DNA of 9,430 nucleotides from Clostridiales bacterium (GTDB lineage: Bacteria; Bacillota; Clostridia; UBA1381): assembly GCA_003453455.1 (NCBI GenBank), contig DMLG01000074.1, forward strand, positions 1-9,430, in the 5' to 3' direction. Both the position numbers and the translations under genes were made by a program. Under the pieces are notes generated by a model. It saw nothing but the letters and a program-made list of their open reading frames with translations. It had not been told where the DNA came from and did not search any database. Below are positions 1-6,967 of this stretch, piece by piece (position 1 is the stretch's first letter; every line of letters begins with the position of its first letter).

Positions 1-38
1 ACGCCCAAAACCTCATAATAATCTCTTTTATCTGCCAC
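1..38 (-). CDS. dnaJ: DnaJ co-chaperone, N-terminal fragment (cut by window edge)
   Basis: Only the first 12 codons and 2 bases are present. From a GTG at 36-38 the minus strand reads M-A-D-K-R-D-Y-Y-E-V-L-G, which is the start of the J domain in DnaJ proteins of this group (the K-R-D-Y-Y-E-x-L-G motif). A purine-rich ribosome binding site (GAGGTGAGG, 43-51) lies just upstream. DnaJ is the J-domain partner that delivers unfolded substrates to DnaK and stimulates its ATPase. It lies 59 nt downstream of dnaK, as expected for the hrcA-grpE-dnaK-dnaJ operon, but a hairpin in that gap may lower its expression. The GTG start is inferred from the motif and the Shine-Dalgarno position; no in-frame ATG fits. 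The rest of the gene, including the zinc-finger region, is outside the window. Confidence 0.9.
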   Translation of the reverse strand, partial: MADKRDYYEVLG

Positions 39-60
39 TTAGCCTCACCTCATAAAATAC

Positions 61-92
61 TGAGAAAAGGGCGGAGGTTTCTCCACCCTTAC
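61..92 (-). terminator. GC-rich hairpin with short T tract between dnaK and dnaJ
   Basis: On the minus strand GGGTGGAG and CTCCGCCC (81-88 and 69-76) form an 8-bp stem with one G-U pair and a 4-nt loop. Two flanking A-T pairs can extend it, and TTTTCT follows. This resembles an intrinsic terminator, but the T tract is short and dnaJ starts about 30 nt beyond it. It is more likely a partial terminator (attenuator) or an mRNA-stabilising or processing element than the end of the operon. The hairpin is read directly; its role is inferred. Confidence 0.6.
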
Positions 93-97
93 AATAA

Positions 98-1945
98 TTA
101 CTTATTCTCATCATCGTTCACTTCGCGGTAATCCGCCTCATAAACATTATCTCCTGCTGCGTTTTGCGCACCTTGCGCATCATTCGGATTAAATCCGCCC
201 TGCGTACCTTGCGGATTCGCCTGCTGGTAGAGTTTTTCCGAAACCTTATAGAACTTCTGTTGAAGTTCTTCAACAGACTTCTTTATAGCCTCGCTGTCTG
301 TACCTTTTAATGCCTCTTTAACCTTGTTGATTTCTGCCTCAATCTCGGATTTTTCAGATGCGTCTATCTTGTCGCCAAGCTCGCCTAAGGTCTTTTCGCA
401 TTGATATACCATACTTTCAGCGTTATTTCTGGTTTCAACCTCTTCTTTACGCTTTTTATCCTCTTCTGCGTACTTTTCAGCCTCTTTTACAGCTCTGTCA
501 ATATCCTCTTCCGAAAGATTTGAAGACGCGGTAATCGTGATTTTCTGCTCATTGCCTGTTCCCATATCCTTTGCAGATACCTTAACTATGCCGTTTGCGT
601 CAATATCAAAAGTAACTTCTATCTGAGGTACGCCCCTCGGAGCAGGCGCAATGCCTGTTAAGCTAAATCTGCCAAGAGTTTTATTGTACTGTGCCATATC
701 GCGCTCACCCTGCAAAACATGTACCTCAACAGAGGTCTGACCGTCTGCGGCAGTTGAGAAAATCTGTGATTTTTTAGTAGGGATTGTAGTATTTCTTTCA
801 ATGAGTCTTGTAAATACTCCGCCCATAGTTTCAATACCGAGTGAAAGCGGCGTTACATCCAAAAGAAGCAAATCCTTTACATCGCCTGCCAAAACGCCTG
901 CCTGAACTGCTGCGCCTACTGCGACACACTCATCAGGATTTATGCCCTTTGTAGGCTCCTGTCCCATCTCGTTTTTAACAGCCTCCTGAACGGCAGGTAT
1001 TCTTGAAGAACCGCCGACAAGCAATACCTTATTTATATCGCTCTTTGAAAGACCTGCATCACTCATAGCATTTCTTATACAGGTAATTGTCTTTTGTACC
1101 AAATCAGAGGTCAGCTCGTCAAATTTTGCCTTTGTAAGCGTCATATCAAGGTGCTTAGGACCTGTTGCATCCGCCGTGATAAACGGAAGATTGATATTTG
1201 ATGTGGTCATTCCCGAAAGCTCAATTTTTGATTTTTCGGCTGCCTCTTTAAGTCTTTGCATTGCCATCTTGTCACCCGATAGGTCAACGCCTGTTTCCTT
1301 TTTGAATTCAGCTACTAAATAGTCTATAATTCTCTGGTCAAAATCGTCGCCGCCAAGCCTTGTATCGCCGTTTGTTGAAAGAACTTCAAAAACGCCGTCT
1401 CCTATTTCAAGGATTGATACATCGAATGTACCGCCTCCAAGGTCATATACCATAACCTTTTGGTCGGTATCGTTCATTCCGTATGCCAAAGCTGCCGCTG
1501 TCGGCTCGTTTATAATTCTTAAAACTTCAAGTCCTGCAATTTTACCTGCATCCTTTGTTGCCTGGCGCTGTGAATCGCTGAAATATGCAGGAACAGTGAT
1601 AACTGCCTGAGTTACAGGCTCACCCAGATAGCTTTCCGCATCATTTTTGAGCTTTGTCAAAATCATTGCAGAAATTTCCTGAGGTGTGTAAGCTTTATCG
1701 TCAATCTTAACGGTGTGTGTTGTGCCCATTTCACGCTTAATTGACATAACTGTACGGTCTGCATTGGTAACGGCCTGTCTTTTTGCAACCTGACCTACTA
1801 TTCTTTCTCCATCCTTTTGGAATGCAACAACAGACGGTGTTGTTCGTGAGCCTTCGGAGTTTGCAATAACGGTCGGATTTCCGCCCTCGATTACTGCAAC
1901 ACACGAATTTGTTGTTCCTAAGTCAATTCCTATAATCTTTCCCAT
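98..1945 (-). CDS. dnaK: Hsp70 chaperone DnaK
   Basis: DnaK is the cytosolic ATP-dependent Hsp70 that binds exposed hydrophobic segments and works with DnaJ and GrpE. The 615-residue length is normal for Firmicutes. The nucleotide-binding domain covers about 1-357, with the Hsp70 signatures IDLGTTNS near residue 7, [12 protein letters not shown] near 166 and [14 protein letters not shown] near 307; the expected catalytic lysine is K70. The interdomain linker D-L-L-L-L-D-V is at 358-364. The substrate-binding beta domain follows to about 475, then the helical lid. The tail is rich in Gln, Asn and Gly (about 577-599) and ends in an acidic segment, E-V-N-D-D-E-N-K. The ATG at 1943-1945 has a perfect GGAGG (1954-1958) 8 nt upstream, overlapping the end of grpE. 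The gap to grpE is 14 nt. Regulation is expected through the CIRCE operator upstream of hrcA. Confidence 0.98.
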   Translation of the reverse strand: MGKIIGIDLGTTNSCVAVIEGGNPTVIANSEGSRTTPSVVAFQKDGERIVGQVAKRQAVTNADRTVMSIKREMGTTHTVKIDDKAYTPQEISAMILTKLKNDAESYLGEPVTQAVITVPAYFSDSQRQATKDAGKIAGLEVLRIINEPTAAALAYGMNDTDQKVMVYDLGGGTFDVSILEIGDGVFEVLSTNGDTRLGGDDFDQRIIDYLVAEFKKETGVDLSGDKMAMQRLKEAAEKSKIELSGMTTSNINLPFITADATGPKHLDMTLTKAKFDELTSDLVQKTITCIRNAMSDAGLSKSDINKVLLVGGSSRIPAVQEAVKNEMGQEPTKGINPDECVAVGAAVQAGVLAGDVKDLLLLDVTPLSLGIETMGGVFTRLIERNTTIPTKKSQIFSTAADGQTSVEVHVLQGERDMAQYNKTLGRFSLTGIAPAPRGVPQIEVTFDIDANGIVKVSAKDMGTGNEQKITITASSNLSEEDIDRAVKEAEKYAEEDKKRKEEVETRNNAESMVYQCEKTLGELGDKIDASEKSEIEAEINKVKEALKGTDSEAIKKSVEELQQKFYKVSEKLYQQANPQGTQGGFNPNDAQGAQNAAGDNVYEADYREVNDDENK

Positions 1946-1953
1946 AACTTTTT

Positions 1954-1958
1954 CCTCC
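1954..1958 (-). promoter_or_regulatory. Strong ribosome binding site of dnaK
   Basis: GGAGG (within AAAGGAGG on the minus strand) lies 8 nt before the dnaK ATG, and its leading A residues overlap the grpE TAA stop. It is the best Shine-Dalgarno and ATG combination in the heat-shock operon, consistent with DnaK being needed in excess over its co-chaperones. Confidence 0.85.
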
Positions 1959-1959
1959 T

Positions 1960-2487
1960 TTAATTTGCAACCTTAACCATGGAGTGGCGAACCACTCTGT
2001 CATTATCATAAATATATCCCTTAATAAATTCTTCAACCACGGTGTTTTCGGCTATGTTTTCGTCCTCAATGTGCATAACTGCATTATGAAGATTTGGATT
2101 AAATTCCTCACCTATCGCCTTGATTTCGGAAATTTTAAGCTTCGCCAAAATGTCTGTCATCTGCTTTTGTATCATTTTAGTGCCTTCTTTAATTGCTTTT
2201 GCATCCTCCGATAACGCCTCTGCTGCAAGCGCTCTTTCTAAGTTATCAAGCACAGGCAAAAACTCTGCCACAGTATCAATTAAAGCGTCTGCATATCTTG
2301 CACTTTTTTCCTTTTCGGTACGCTTTTTATAATTATCAAATTCTGCAAAAAGCCGTAAATACTTATCCTCTGCTTCCTTTAACTTTTCTTCAAGTTCTTT
2401 TAGCTTATCCGCCTCCTCCGTCTGTTCTTCGGGTTCTTTTATTTCCTCTGTTTCCTGTTCCTCTATTATTTTCTCTTCTTTTTCCAA
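1960..2487 (-). CDS. grpE: Nucleotide exchange factor GrpE
   Basis: GrpE dimerises and opens the DnaK nucleotide-binding domain to release ADP. The 175-residue protein has the family layout. A very acidic Glu/Lys-rich N-terminus covers about 1-38. A long helix and coiled coil follow (about 27-115), including the conserved segment [14 protein letters not shown] at 43-56. A C-terminal beta domain holds the G-E-E-F-N-P-x-L-H-N-A-V motif (126-137) and the terminal [11 protein letters not shown] segment. The start codon appears to be TTG (2485-2487): GAGGAG lies 5 nt upstream, and the next in-frame methionine (M105) is far inside the domain. It starts 2 nt after the hrcA stop, so translation is probably coupled to hrcA. 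Expression should follow HrcA/CIRCE control. Confidence 0.95.
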   Translation of the reverse strand: MEKEEKIIEEQETEEIKEPEEQTEEADKLKELEEKLKEAEDKYLRLFAEFDNYKKRTEKEKSARYADALIDTVAEFLPVLDNLERALAAEALSEDAKAIKEGTKMIQKQMTDILAKLKISEIKAIGEEFNPNLHNAVMHIEDENIAENTVVEEFIKGYIYDNDRVVRHSMVKVAN

Positions 2488-2489
2488 TT

Positions 2490-3539
2490 CTACTCCTCAC
2501 TTTCTGTGCTATACATCTCACCGAGAATTTTATCTATTTGATTTGAAATACAATCAAGGCTTGCGATTACTTTTGCGTAGTTCATACGCTTAGGACCTAT
2601 TACGCCGATTCTTCCGACTACCTTATCGCCCACCTTGTAATTAACAGTAACAAGGCTTGAATTTTCAAGCTCTGCAAATTCATTTTCTGTACCTATCTTA
2701 ACATCAACCCCGTCTTTGGGTGAACCAATCAATTTTACCAAGTTTTCCTTGCTTTCTAAAAATTCAAGCATTTCCCTTGCCTTTTTCGTATCGGAAAACT
2801 CAGGGTATGACAAAATTGATTTTGCATTGTTTACATAAATTTCGGTTTCATCAAGCGAATCTATCGCTTCATACACAAAGTTTAAAATATTTATCAGTAC
2901 CTTTGACGGTATATCAAGCTTTTTCGCCGCCAATGCCTCAATATCGCTTATTACATCAAAGGTAAGCTCATCAGCCGTACGACCTGATATCCTGTCGCTT
3001 ATAATTTTTGAAAGCTCTGCTGCCTGTTCATCGCTGAGGCTTATTGCAACCGACTGATTTTTCACCATTCCCGTGCCTGTGATGATGAGAGCCATCACAT
3101 TTCCATGACCAAGATTTACAAGTTCGAGTTTTTTTATAACTGAGCTATTAAGTTTGGGTGATGTCACAACCGTTGTATATTCGGTGAGTGTTGATGCGAT
3201 AAGGCTTGCTTTTTTAATTATAAGCTCCAAATGATTTACGCGCTCTGCCATAATCATATTCAGCTTTTCTAACGCCTCCACGCTCATTTGATACCGCTTC
3301 ATAAGAGAATTAACATAAAAGCGGTAGCCGCTGTCTGTGGGTATTCTTCCGGCTGATGTATGGGGCTGAATTAAATATCCCAGCTCCTCCAAATCCGCCA
3401 TTTCATTTCTTATTGTGGCGCTCGAAAGTCCCAAACCCTCTTTTTTGGAAATTGCGCGCGAGCCAACAGGTTCGGCCGTTCCGATGTATTCATCAATTAT
3501 AGCTTTTAAAATCCTTTGTTTCCTCTGACTTAAATCCAT
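2490..3539 (-). CDS. hrcA: Heat-inducible transcription repressor HrcA
   Basis: HrcA represses class I heat-shock operons by binding the CIRCE inverted repeat; in studied Firmicutes its activity depends on GroEL. The 349-residue length is typical. The N-terminal winged-helix DNA-binding domain covers about 1-75, with the conserved segments Q-R-K-x-R-I-L-K-A-I-I-D-E-Y (5-18), E-P-V-G-S-R (23-28), S-S-A-T-I-R-N-E-M-A-D-L-E-E-L-G (39-54) and S-A-G-R-I-P-T-D-x-G-Y-R (62-73). The central and C-terminal parts match the GAF-like and dimerisation regions, ending in the G-x-I-G-V-I-G-P-K-R-M-N-Y segment. The ATG at 3537-3539 has AGAGGT a few bases upstream. It is the first gene after the promoter and CIRCE site, so it should be autoregulated. 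grpE follows after 2 nt. Confidence 0.97.
   Translation of the reverse strand: MDLSQRKQRILKAIIDEYIGTAEPVGSRAISKKEGLGLSSATIRNEMADLEELGYLIQPHTSAGRIPTDSGYRFYVNSLMKRYQMSVEALEKLNMIMAERVNHLELIIKKASLIASTLTEYTTVVTSPKLNSSVIKKLELVNLGHGNVMALIITGTGMVKNQSVAISLSDEQAAELSKIISDRISGRTADELTFDVISDIEALAAKKLDIPSKVLINILNFVYEAIDSLDETEIYVNNAKSILSYPEFSDTKKAREMLEFLESKENLVKLIGSPKDGVDVKIGTENEFAELENSSLVTVNYKVGDKVVGRIGVIGPKRMNYAKVIASLDCISNQIDKILGEMYSTESEE
2493..2498 (-). promoter_or_regulatory. Ribosome binding site that fixes the TTG start of grpE
   Basis: GAGGAG on the minus strand forms the last two sense codons (Glu-Glu) of hrcA and sits 5 nt before the TTG of grpE. It supports TTG as the real start and indicates translational coupling across the hrcA-grpE junction. 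Confidence 0.75.
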
Positions 3540-3587
3540 AGTATCTACCTCTTTTATCAGGACTACGGTATGCTTTAAAAAACAAAA

Positions 3588-3626
3588 ATACTGTTAGCAC
3601 TCATCTCTTTCGAGTGCTAACAGTAT
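3588..3626 (-). promoter_or_regulatory. CIRCE operator (HrcA binding site), extended inverted repeat
   Basis: The canonical CIRCE sequence TTAGCACTC-N9-GAGTGCTAA is present without mismatch at 3594-3602 and 3612-3620. The inverted repeat continues for six further bases on each side, giving perfect 15-bp arms (3588-3602 and 3612-3626) around the 9-nt spacer. It begins 2 bp downstream of the -10 hexamer and covers the expected transcription start, so HrcA bound here should block initiation. It lies 48 bp upstream of the hrcA ATG and would also be transcribed into the 5' leader. That CIRCE is the HrcA site is established; its function here is inferred from the match and position. Confidence 0.97.
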
Positions 3627-3627
3627 A

Positions 3628-3656
3628 AATATACCCCTTTATCCTTTATTTGTCAA
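3628..3656 (-). promoter_or_regulatory. Sigma-A-type promoter of the hrcA-grpE-dnaK-dnaJ operon
   Basis: The minus strand has a consensus -35 TTGACA (3651-3656), a 17-nt spacer and a -10 TATATT (3628-3633, five of six consensus bases). The start point should fall near 3621, inside the upstream arm of the CIRCE repeat. Housekeeping-sigma promoters controlled by CIRCE are the rule for class I heat-shock operons. The -35 begins 35 nt after the hemW stop, so the operon does not depend on read-through from hemW. Confidence 0.9.
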
Positions 3657-3691
3657 TAGCTTTTTTTGAATTTTTTGTTAACTTTTTGTTT

Positions 3692-4798
3692 TTAAAGTAA
3701 AAATTCGCACATAATCTGATTTGAAACGCTCACAGCTTTTCGTGAAAGACGGATTTTTCCGTTTTCGTCAATTAAAAAACCTGTTTTTAAAAATTTTTTA
3801 AGCGGTTTTTGGAAAATATCAGCTATTTCTGCGCCAAAATTTTCAAAAAATGCCTGCTTTGAAACGCCCTCTGTTTTTCTTAATCCCAAAAACATAAATT
3901 CCGACATCATATCTTCCCTTGACAAAATTTCTTTTTTCCCGCTCCTGAAATTATGCAGCATATATTCTTTAATATCATCGGTATTTGAAAAACGAATACC
4001 GCCCACAAATGAATGTGCCGAAAGTCCTATGCCAAGATATTCCTCTAAATTCCAGTATTTCAGGTTGTGGCGAGACACTTTGCCGTCTTTGGCAAAATTT
4101 GATATTTCGTACTGTTTATACCCGTTTTTTTCAAGTGCATCTACTGCGTACTCATAGATTTCACGCTCTGTATCCTCATCACAAAGTACCGTTTTTCCGC
4201 TCCTGACCGCGTCAAAAAGTGGCGTCCCTTCCTCTAAAATAAGACTGTAACAGGAAATATGGGTCGGATTTTGCGAAATTGCGGTATCAAGGGTTCTTGC
4301 AAAACTTTCTTTTGTTTGATACGGCACAGCCGACATTAAATCTATACTTATATTTGAAAATCCGGCAAGCTTGGCAAGCGCTATTGCCTCCTTTGCATCC
4401 TGCGCATTATGAACTCGTCCGAGTGCTGAAAGTTCTTCATCGCAAAAGGACTGCACACCGATTGACAAGCGGTTTACTCCCAAATCAAGCATCATTTTAA
4501 GCTTTTTTATATCTGCCGTTTTTGGGTTCATTTCAACTGTAAATTCTGCATCTTCGCAAATTCTGAAATTGTCCTTTATCGCCAAAATCACCTTTTTCAA
4601 AAGTTCTGTTTTTAAAGAAGTGGGTGTCCCTCCGCCTATATAGACAGTATCAAATTCAGTTCCTTTGTATTCTGCCATCTCGCTGATAAGTGCATCAATA
4701 TATTTTTCTTGTATGCTTTTAGGTGCGCTTGATGAATTAAAATCGCAGTAAGCACATTTTTTCAAGCAAAACGGTATATGAACATATAAGCCTTTCAT
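3692..4798 (-). CDS. hemW: HemW-like radical SAM protein (coproporphyrinogen III oxidase-like)
   Basis: Radical SAM enzyme of the HemN/HemW family. The 4Fe-4S motif C-L-K-K-C-A-Y-C is at residues 11-18 (CxxxCxxC), followed by D-F rather than the CxC extension of true HemN; that, plus the short 368-residue length, points to HemW. The S-adenosylmethionine-binding G-G-G-T-P is at 55-59, R-L-S-I-G-V-Q-S-F at 110-118, and the HNxxYW motif at 244-249. A C-terminal HemW domain (about 300-368) follows. HemW is regarded as a haem chaperone rather than a coproporphyrinogen oxidase, and older annotations as hemN are common. I place the start at the ATG 4796-4798, because GAGGAG (4803-4808) lies 4 nt upstream. 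An upstream in-frame TTG at 4808-4810 overlaps that Shine-Dalgarno and is unlikely. hemW directly upstream of hrcA is a conserved Firmicutes arrangement. Confidence 0.93.
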   Translation of the reverse strand: MKGLYVHIPFCLKKCAYCDFNSSSAPKSIQEKYIDALISEMAEYKGTEFDTVYIGGGTPTSLKTELLKKVILAIKDNFRICEDAEFTVEMNPKTADIKKLKMMLDLGVNRLSIGVQSFCDEELSALGRVHNAQDAKEAIALAKLAGFSNISIDLMSAVPYQTKESFARTLDTAISQNPTHISCYSLILEEGTPLFDAVRSGKTVLCDEDTEREIYEYAVDALEKNGYKQYEISNFAKDGKVSRHNLKYWNLEEYLGIGLSAHSFVGGIRFSNTDDIKEYMLHNFRSGKKEILSREDMMSEFMFLGLRKTEGVSKQAFFENFGAEIADIFQKPLKKFLKTGFLIDENGKIRLSRKAVSVSNQIMCEFLL

Positions 4799-4802
4799 AA
4801 TT

Positions 4803-4808
4803 CTCCTC
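4803..4808 (-). promoter_or_regulatory. Ribosome binding site deciding the hemW start
   Basis: GAGGAG on the minus strand is 4 nt before the ATG at 4796-4798. A TTG start four codons further upstream would place this site inside the coding sequence and leave the TTG with a terminator stem just before it. Confidence 0.75.
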
Positions 4809-4838
4809 AAAACAAAAGAGCGGTAAATCCGCTCCTTT
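4808..4838 (-). terminator. Intrinsic terminator after the zinc-ribbon gene, before hemW
   Basis: On the minus strand GAGCGG and CCGCTC (4829-4834 and 4818-4823) form a perfect 6-bp stem with a 5-nt ATTTA loop. It can be extended by one G-U and three A-U pairs and is followed by TTTTGTTTTG. It starts just past the stop codon of the zinc-ribbon gene and ends where the hemW ribosome binding site begins, so it probably ends the efp transcript. Confidence 0.75.
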
Positions 4839-4839
4839 A

Positions 4840-5277
4840 TTATTCTTCATCTTTTTTATGGCAATCGCAGTGTTCGTCGTCACAGTCGCACTCAAACTCG
4901 AACTCAATTTCCTGATTACAGTTCGGGCATACAATGCCCTTTTCTTCATCAAGAGCATCAAAATCCACCATAAAATCTTCGTGGCAATTTGGACACTCAA
5001 TTTCAAAAAAGTCCATATCATCATCAAAATCGTCGTCTTCGTCATCATCTTCATCGCCGTACGCGATTTCCTCGATATCTGCAAGGTCTGCATCAATCTC
5101 GTCAACCTTTTCTTCAAGCTCGCCGTGGGCATCCAAAAGGTCATCGGTACAAGCTGCGATATCGGAAAGTACATCTATAATTTTGGTTAGCAATTTTCCC
5201 TCAGGAGAGGATTTGTCAATTTCAAGACCCTCTGCAAGACCTTTTAAGTATGATACTTTTGAAACTAAATTTTCCAT
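4840..5277 (-). CDS. Small acidic zinc-ribbon protein with CD1247-like N-terminal domain, function unknown
   Basis: A 145-residue protein of unknown function. The N-terminus (about 5-70) is helical and contains Y-L-K-G-L-A-E-G-L (10-18) followed by a Glu/Asp-rich coiled-coil-like segment. I recognise this as the domain named after Clostridioides difficile CD1247, common in Clostridia. A run of Asp and Glu covers about 75-92. A zinc ribbon follows with C-P-N-C knuckles at 95-98 and 117-120, likely binding one Zn. The tail adds C130, C132, C137, C139 and H140, a second possible metal site. There is no signal peptide or membrane segment, so it should be cytosolic. The ATG at 5275-5277 has AAGGAG 6 nt upstream. 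The gene lies 15 nt after efp, suggesting co-transcription, and a terminator follows it. A role in transcription or translation is possible but not shown. Confidence 0.85.
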   Translation of the reverse strand: MENLVSKVSYLKGLAEGLEIDKSSPEGKLLTKIIDVLSDIAACTDDLLDAHGELEEKVDEIDADLADIEEIAYGDEDDDEDDDFDDDMDFFEIECPNCHEDFMVDFDALDEEKGIVCPNCNQEIEFEFECDCDDEHCDCHKKDEE

Positions 5278-5292
5278 AATAATCTCCTTATA

Positions 5293-5850
5293 TTATACAC
5301 GCTCCATATATTCGCCTGTTCTTGTATCAATTCTTATCATATCGCCCTCGTTAACGAAAAGCGGAACTTGAATTGATGCTCCTGTCTCTAAGGTTGCAGG
5401 CTTTGTTGCACCCGTTGCGGTATTTCCGGCAAATCCCGGCTCTGTTTCTGTAACTGCAAGCTCGACAAATGTAGGCGGTTCAATACCGAACACGCTTCCC
5501 TTATATGATAAAATCATACAAACCATATTTTCCTTAACAAATTTCAGCGCATCACCAATCTGGTCCTTGCCTATCGGGAGCATATCAAATGTTTCCTGAT
5601 CCATAAAATAGTAAAGATCACCGTCATTATATGAGTATTCCATATTTTTTCTTTCGATATGCGCCTCTTCAACCTTTTCGGTAGGTCTGAATGTCTTTTC
5701 AACAACAGCGCCTGTTATTACATTTTTGAGCTTTGTTCTTACGAAAGCTGCACCCTTTCCCGGTTTTACATGTTGAAATTCTACAACCTGGTAAACATTT
5801 CCTTCAAATTCAAAGGTTCTTCCGTTTCTAAAATCGCCAGCAGTAATCAT
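5293..5850 (-). CDS. efp: Translation elongation factor P
   Basis: EF-P binds between the P and E sites of the ribosome and relieves stalling at polyproline stretches. From the ATG at 5848-5850 the protein is 185 residues, the usual family size, beginning [10 protein letters not shown]. The three beta-barrel domains are an N-terminal KOW-like domain (about 1-60), a central OB domain (about 65-125) and a C-terminal OB domain (about 128-185) ending in [11 protein letters not shown]. The loop at the tip of domain I is K-P-G-K-G, with K32 at the position modified in other bacteria. A longer reading from the ATG at 5863-5865 adds M-E-D-I-F, but its bases ATGGAGG contain the Shine-Dalgarno of the inner start, so I reject it. 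A promoter lies upstream and a zinc-ribbon gene follows after 15 nt. Confidence 0.97.
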   Translation of the reverse strand: MITAGDFRNGRTFEFEGNVYQVVEFQHVKPGKGAAFVRTKLKNVITGAVVEKTFRPTEKVEEAHIERKNMEYSYNDGDLYYFMDQETFDMLPIGKDQIGDALKFVKENMVCMILSYKGSVFGIEPPTFVELAVTETEPGFAGNTATGATKPATLETGASIQVPLFVNEGDMIRIDTRTGEYMERV

Positions 5851-5858
5851 AAAAATAT

Positions 5859-5863
5859 CCTCC
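5859..5863 (-). promoter_or_regulatory. Ribosome binding site deciding the efp start
   Basis: GGAGG on the minus strand lies 8 nt before the ATG at 5848-5850. It overlaps the upstream in-frame ATG, which therefore has no suitable site of its own. The shorter start also gives the standard EF-P N-terminus. Confidence 0.85.
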
Positions 5864-5892
5864 ATAGTTATTCTTTTATCTACATAAGTAGT

Positions 5893-5921
5893 ATTTTAAT
5901 ATATTTTTCCTAATATTTCAA
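5893..5921 (-). promoter_or_regulatory. Predicted sigma-A-type promoter of efp
   Basis: In the 79-bp gap between the aminopeptidase and efp the minus strand has TTGAAA (5916-5921), a 17-nt spacer and TAAAAT (5893-5898). Each hexamer matches the consensus at five of six positions. The start point would be near 5886, giving a leader of about 35 nt before efp. The gap is very AT-rich, so a chance match is possible, but spacing and position are good. Confidence 0.65.
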
Positions 5922-5929
5922 GTGTTTTT

Positions 5930-6967
5930 TTAAATAATAATCAAATCTTTGGTAAATTCTGTGAGATTTCGCGTTTTTTCACCTACTACAATGACATCCT
6001 CAATGCGCACGCCGCCAAACCCCTCTATGTAAATCCCAGGCTCAACTGTTATTACATTCCCGGCTTCTGCTATGTCTTTACTCCTTGGCGAAAAGTTGGG
6101 TGCTTCGTGTATCTCAATGCCCACACTATGCCCTAAGCTATGCCCGAAATTTTTGCCGTAGCCTGCCGCCTCTATTATGTCCCTTGCAGCAGCGTCAATA
6201 TCAGCGCATTTTTTGCCCGCACAAGCCGCATTTATAGCAGCTTCCTGCGCTTTTTTTACAATATCATAAATTTTGCGTTGTTGTTCGCTGCACCGTTTTA
6301 CAACTACCGTTCTTGTCATATCTGAGCAATATCCGTCCAGCACGCACCCAAAATCTATCGTGATAAAATCACCCTCGCAAATCGGCTTATTACTTGCTAC
6401 TCCGTGTGGCATAGCGGAACGCACGCCGCTTGCAACTATCGTTTCAAAAGATGTTTTCGACGCTCCTTCTCTAAGCATATAAAACTCTATCATAAGCGCA
6501 ATTTCACGCTCTGTCATACCGATTTTTATTTTCGTCAAAGTATTTAAAAGTGCGTTTGATGCAAGTTCTTCTGCCTTTGCAATTTTTTCAATTTCATACC
6601 TATCCTTTACCCGCCTTGGCGCACATAACCGCTCCGACATAGGCACAAGCTTTTTTGTGAGCTTTTGAAACCTTGCAAATTCTGTAACTGTTACAACCTT
6701 TTCTTCAAATCCGAAAACCTCTTCTTTTATCCCTTTAAAAAGTGGCTGCAATCCATCTTCAATATCGTAAATCTCAAAATCGCTCGCCTGCTGTTTTGCC
6801 TGTACAGTGTAACGGGAATCGGTAACAAGAATTTGTCTGTCCTTTGTAACTATTAAAAAGGCATCCTCCGATGTGAAATTTGAATAGTAGAAAATATTGG
6901 GATACCCCGATATTATGACGCCCTCACTATCTTCCAAAAAACTCCGAATTTTATCTGTTCTTGTCAT
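5930..6967 (-). CDS. pepP: M24B family Xaa-Pro aminopeptidase-like metallopeptidase
   Basis: Cytosolic dinuclear metallopeptidase expected to remove N-terminal residues preceding proline or to split Xaa-Pro peptides. The N-terminal creatinase-like domain covers about 1-120 and the pita-bread catalytic domain about 127-345. All five expected metal ligands are visible: D205 (I-D-F-G), D216 (C-S-D-M-T-R-T), H280 (G-H-S-L-G-H), E309 (V-E-P-G) and E323 (R-I-E-D). H188 in M-P-H-G and H287 in E-I-H-E are the usual accessory histidines. The 345-residue length fits the short Firmicutes form (Bacillus subtilis YqhT type), which is also next to efp in Bacillus. The ATG at 6965-6967 overlaps the ispG stop as ATGA, and no strong Shine-Dalgarno is seen, so translation is probably coupled to ispG. 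Aminopeptidase P versus prolidase specificity cannot be decided from sequence. Confidence 0.93.
   Translation of the reverse strand: MTRTDKIRSFLEDSEGVIISGYPNIFYYSNFTSEDAFLIVTKDRQILVTDSRYTVQAKQQASDFEIYDIEDGLQPLFKGIKEEVFGFEEKVVTVTEFARFQKLTKKLVPMSERLCAPRRVKDRYEIEKIAKAEELASNALLNTLTKIKIGMTEREIALMIEFYMLREGASKTSFETIVASGVRSAMPHGVASNKPICEGDFITIDFGCVLDGYCSDMTRTVVVKRCSEQQRKIYDIVKKAQEAAINAACAGKKCADIDAAARDIIEAAGYGKNFGHSLGHSVGIEIHEAPNFSPRSKDIAEAGNVITVEPGIYIEGFGGVRIEDVIVVGEKTRNLTEFTKDLIII

Noticed and set aside
2193..2546. Plus-strand ORF of 117 aa, Pro/Leu-rich
   Set aside because: Antisense to grpE and the end of hrcA, both clear conserved genes; hydrophobic composition is a product of the Glu/Lys-rich complement.
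3657..3691. Possible terminator for hemW in the T-rich stretch before the heat-shock promoter
   Set aside because: Only A/T runs and a short GTTAAC palindrome are visible; there is no GC-rich stem.
4737..5174. Minus-strand ORF of 145 aa overlapping the zinc-ribbon gene and the hemW start in another frame
   Set aside because: Low-complexity Met/Thr/Lys content from a frame-shifted reading of the acidic gene, spanning a terminator; no family resemblance.
4858..5190. Plus-strand ORF of 110 aa that looks membrane-like (Ile/Val/Phe-rich)
   Set aside because: It is antisense to the acidic segment of the zinc-ribbon gene; Asp/Glu codons read backwards give hydrophobic residues.
4934..5371. Plus-strand serine-rich ORF of 145 aa
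   Set aside because: It is the complement of the Asp/Glu-rich zinc-ribbon gene; the serine runs mirror GAT/GAA codons, and it has no recognisable domain.
5851..5865. Upstream ATG adding five residues to EF-P
   Set aside because: Its own bases form the GGAGG site for the ATG at 5848-5850, and EF-P normally begins M-I-(T/S)-x-x-D/E-F.
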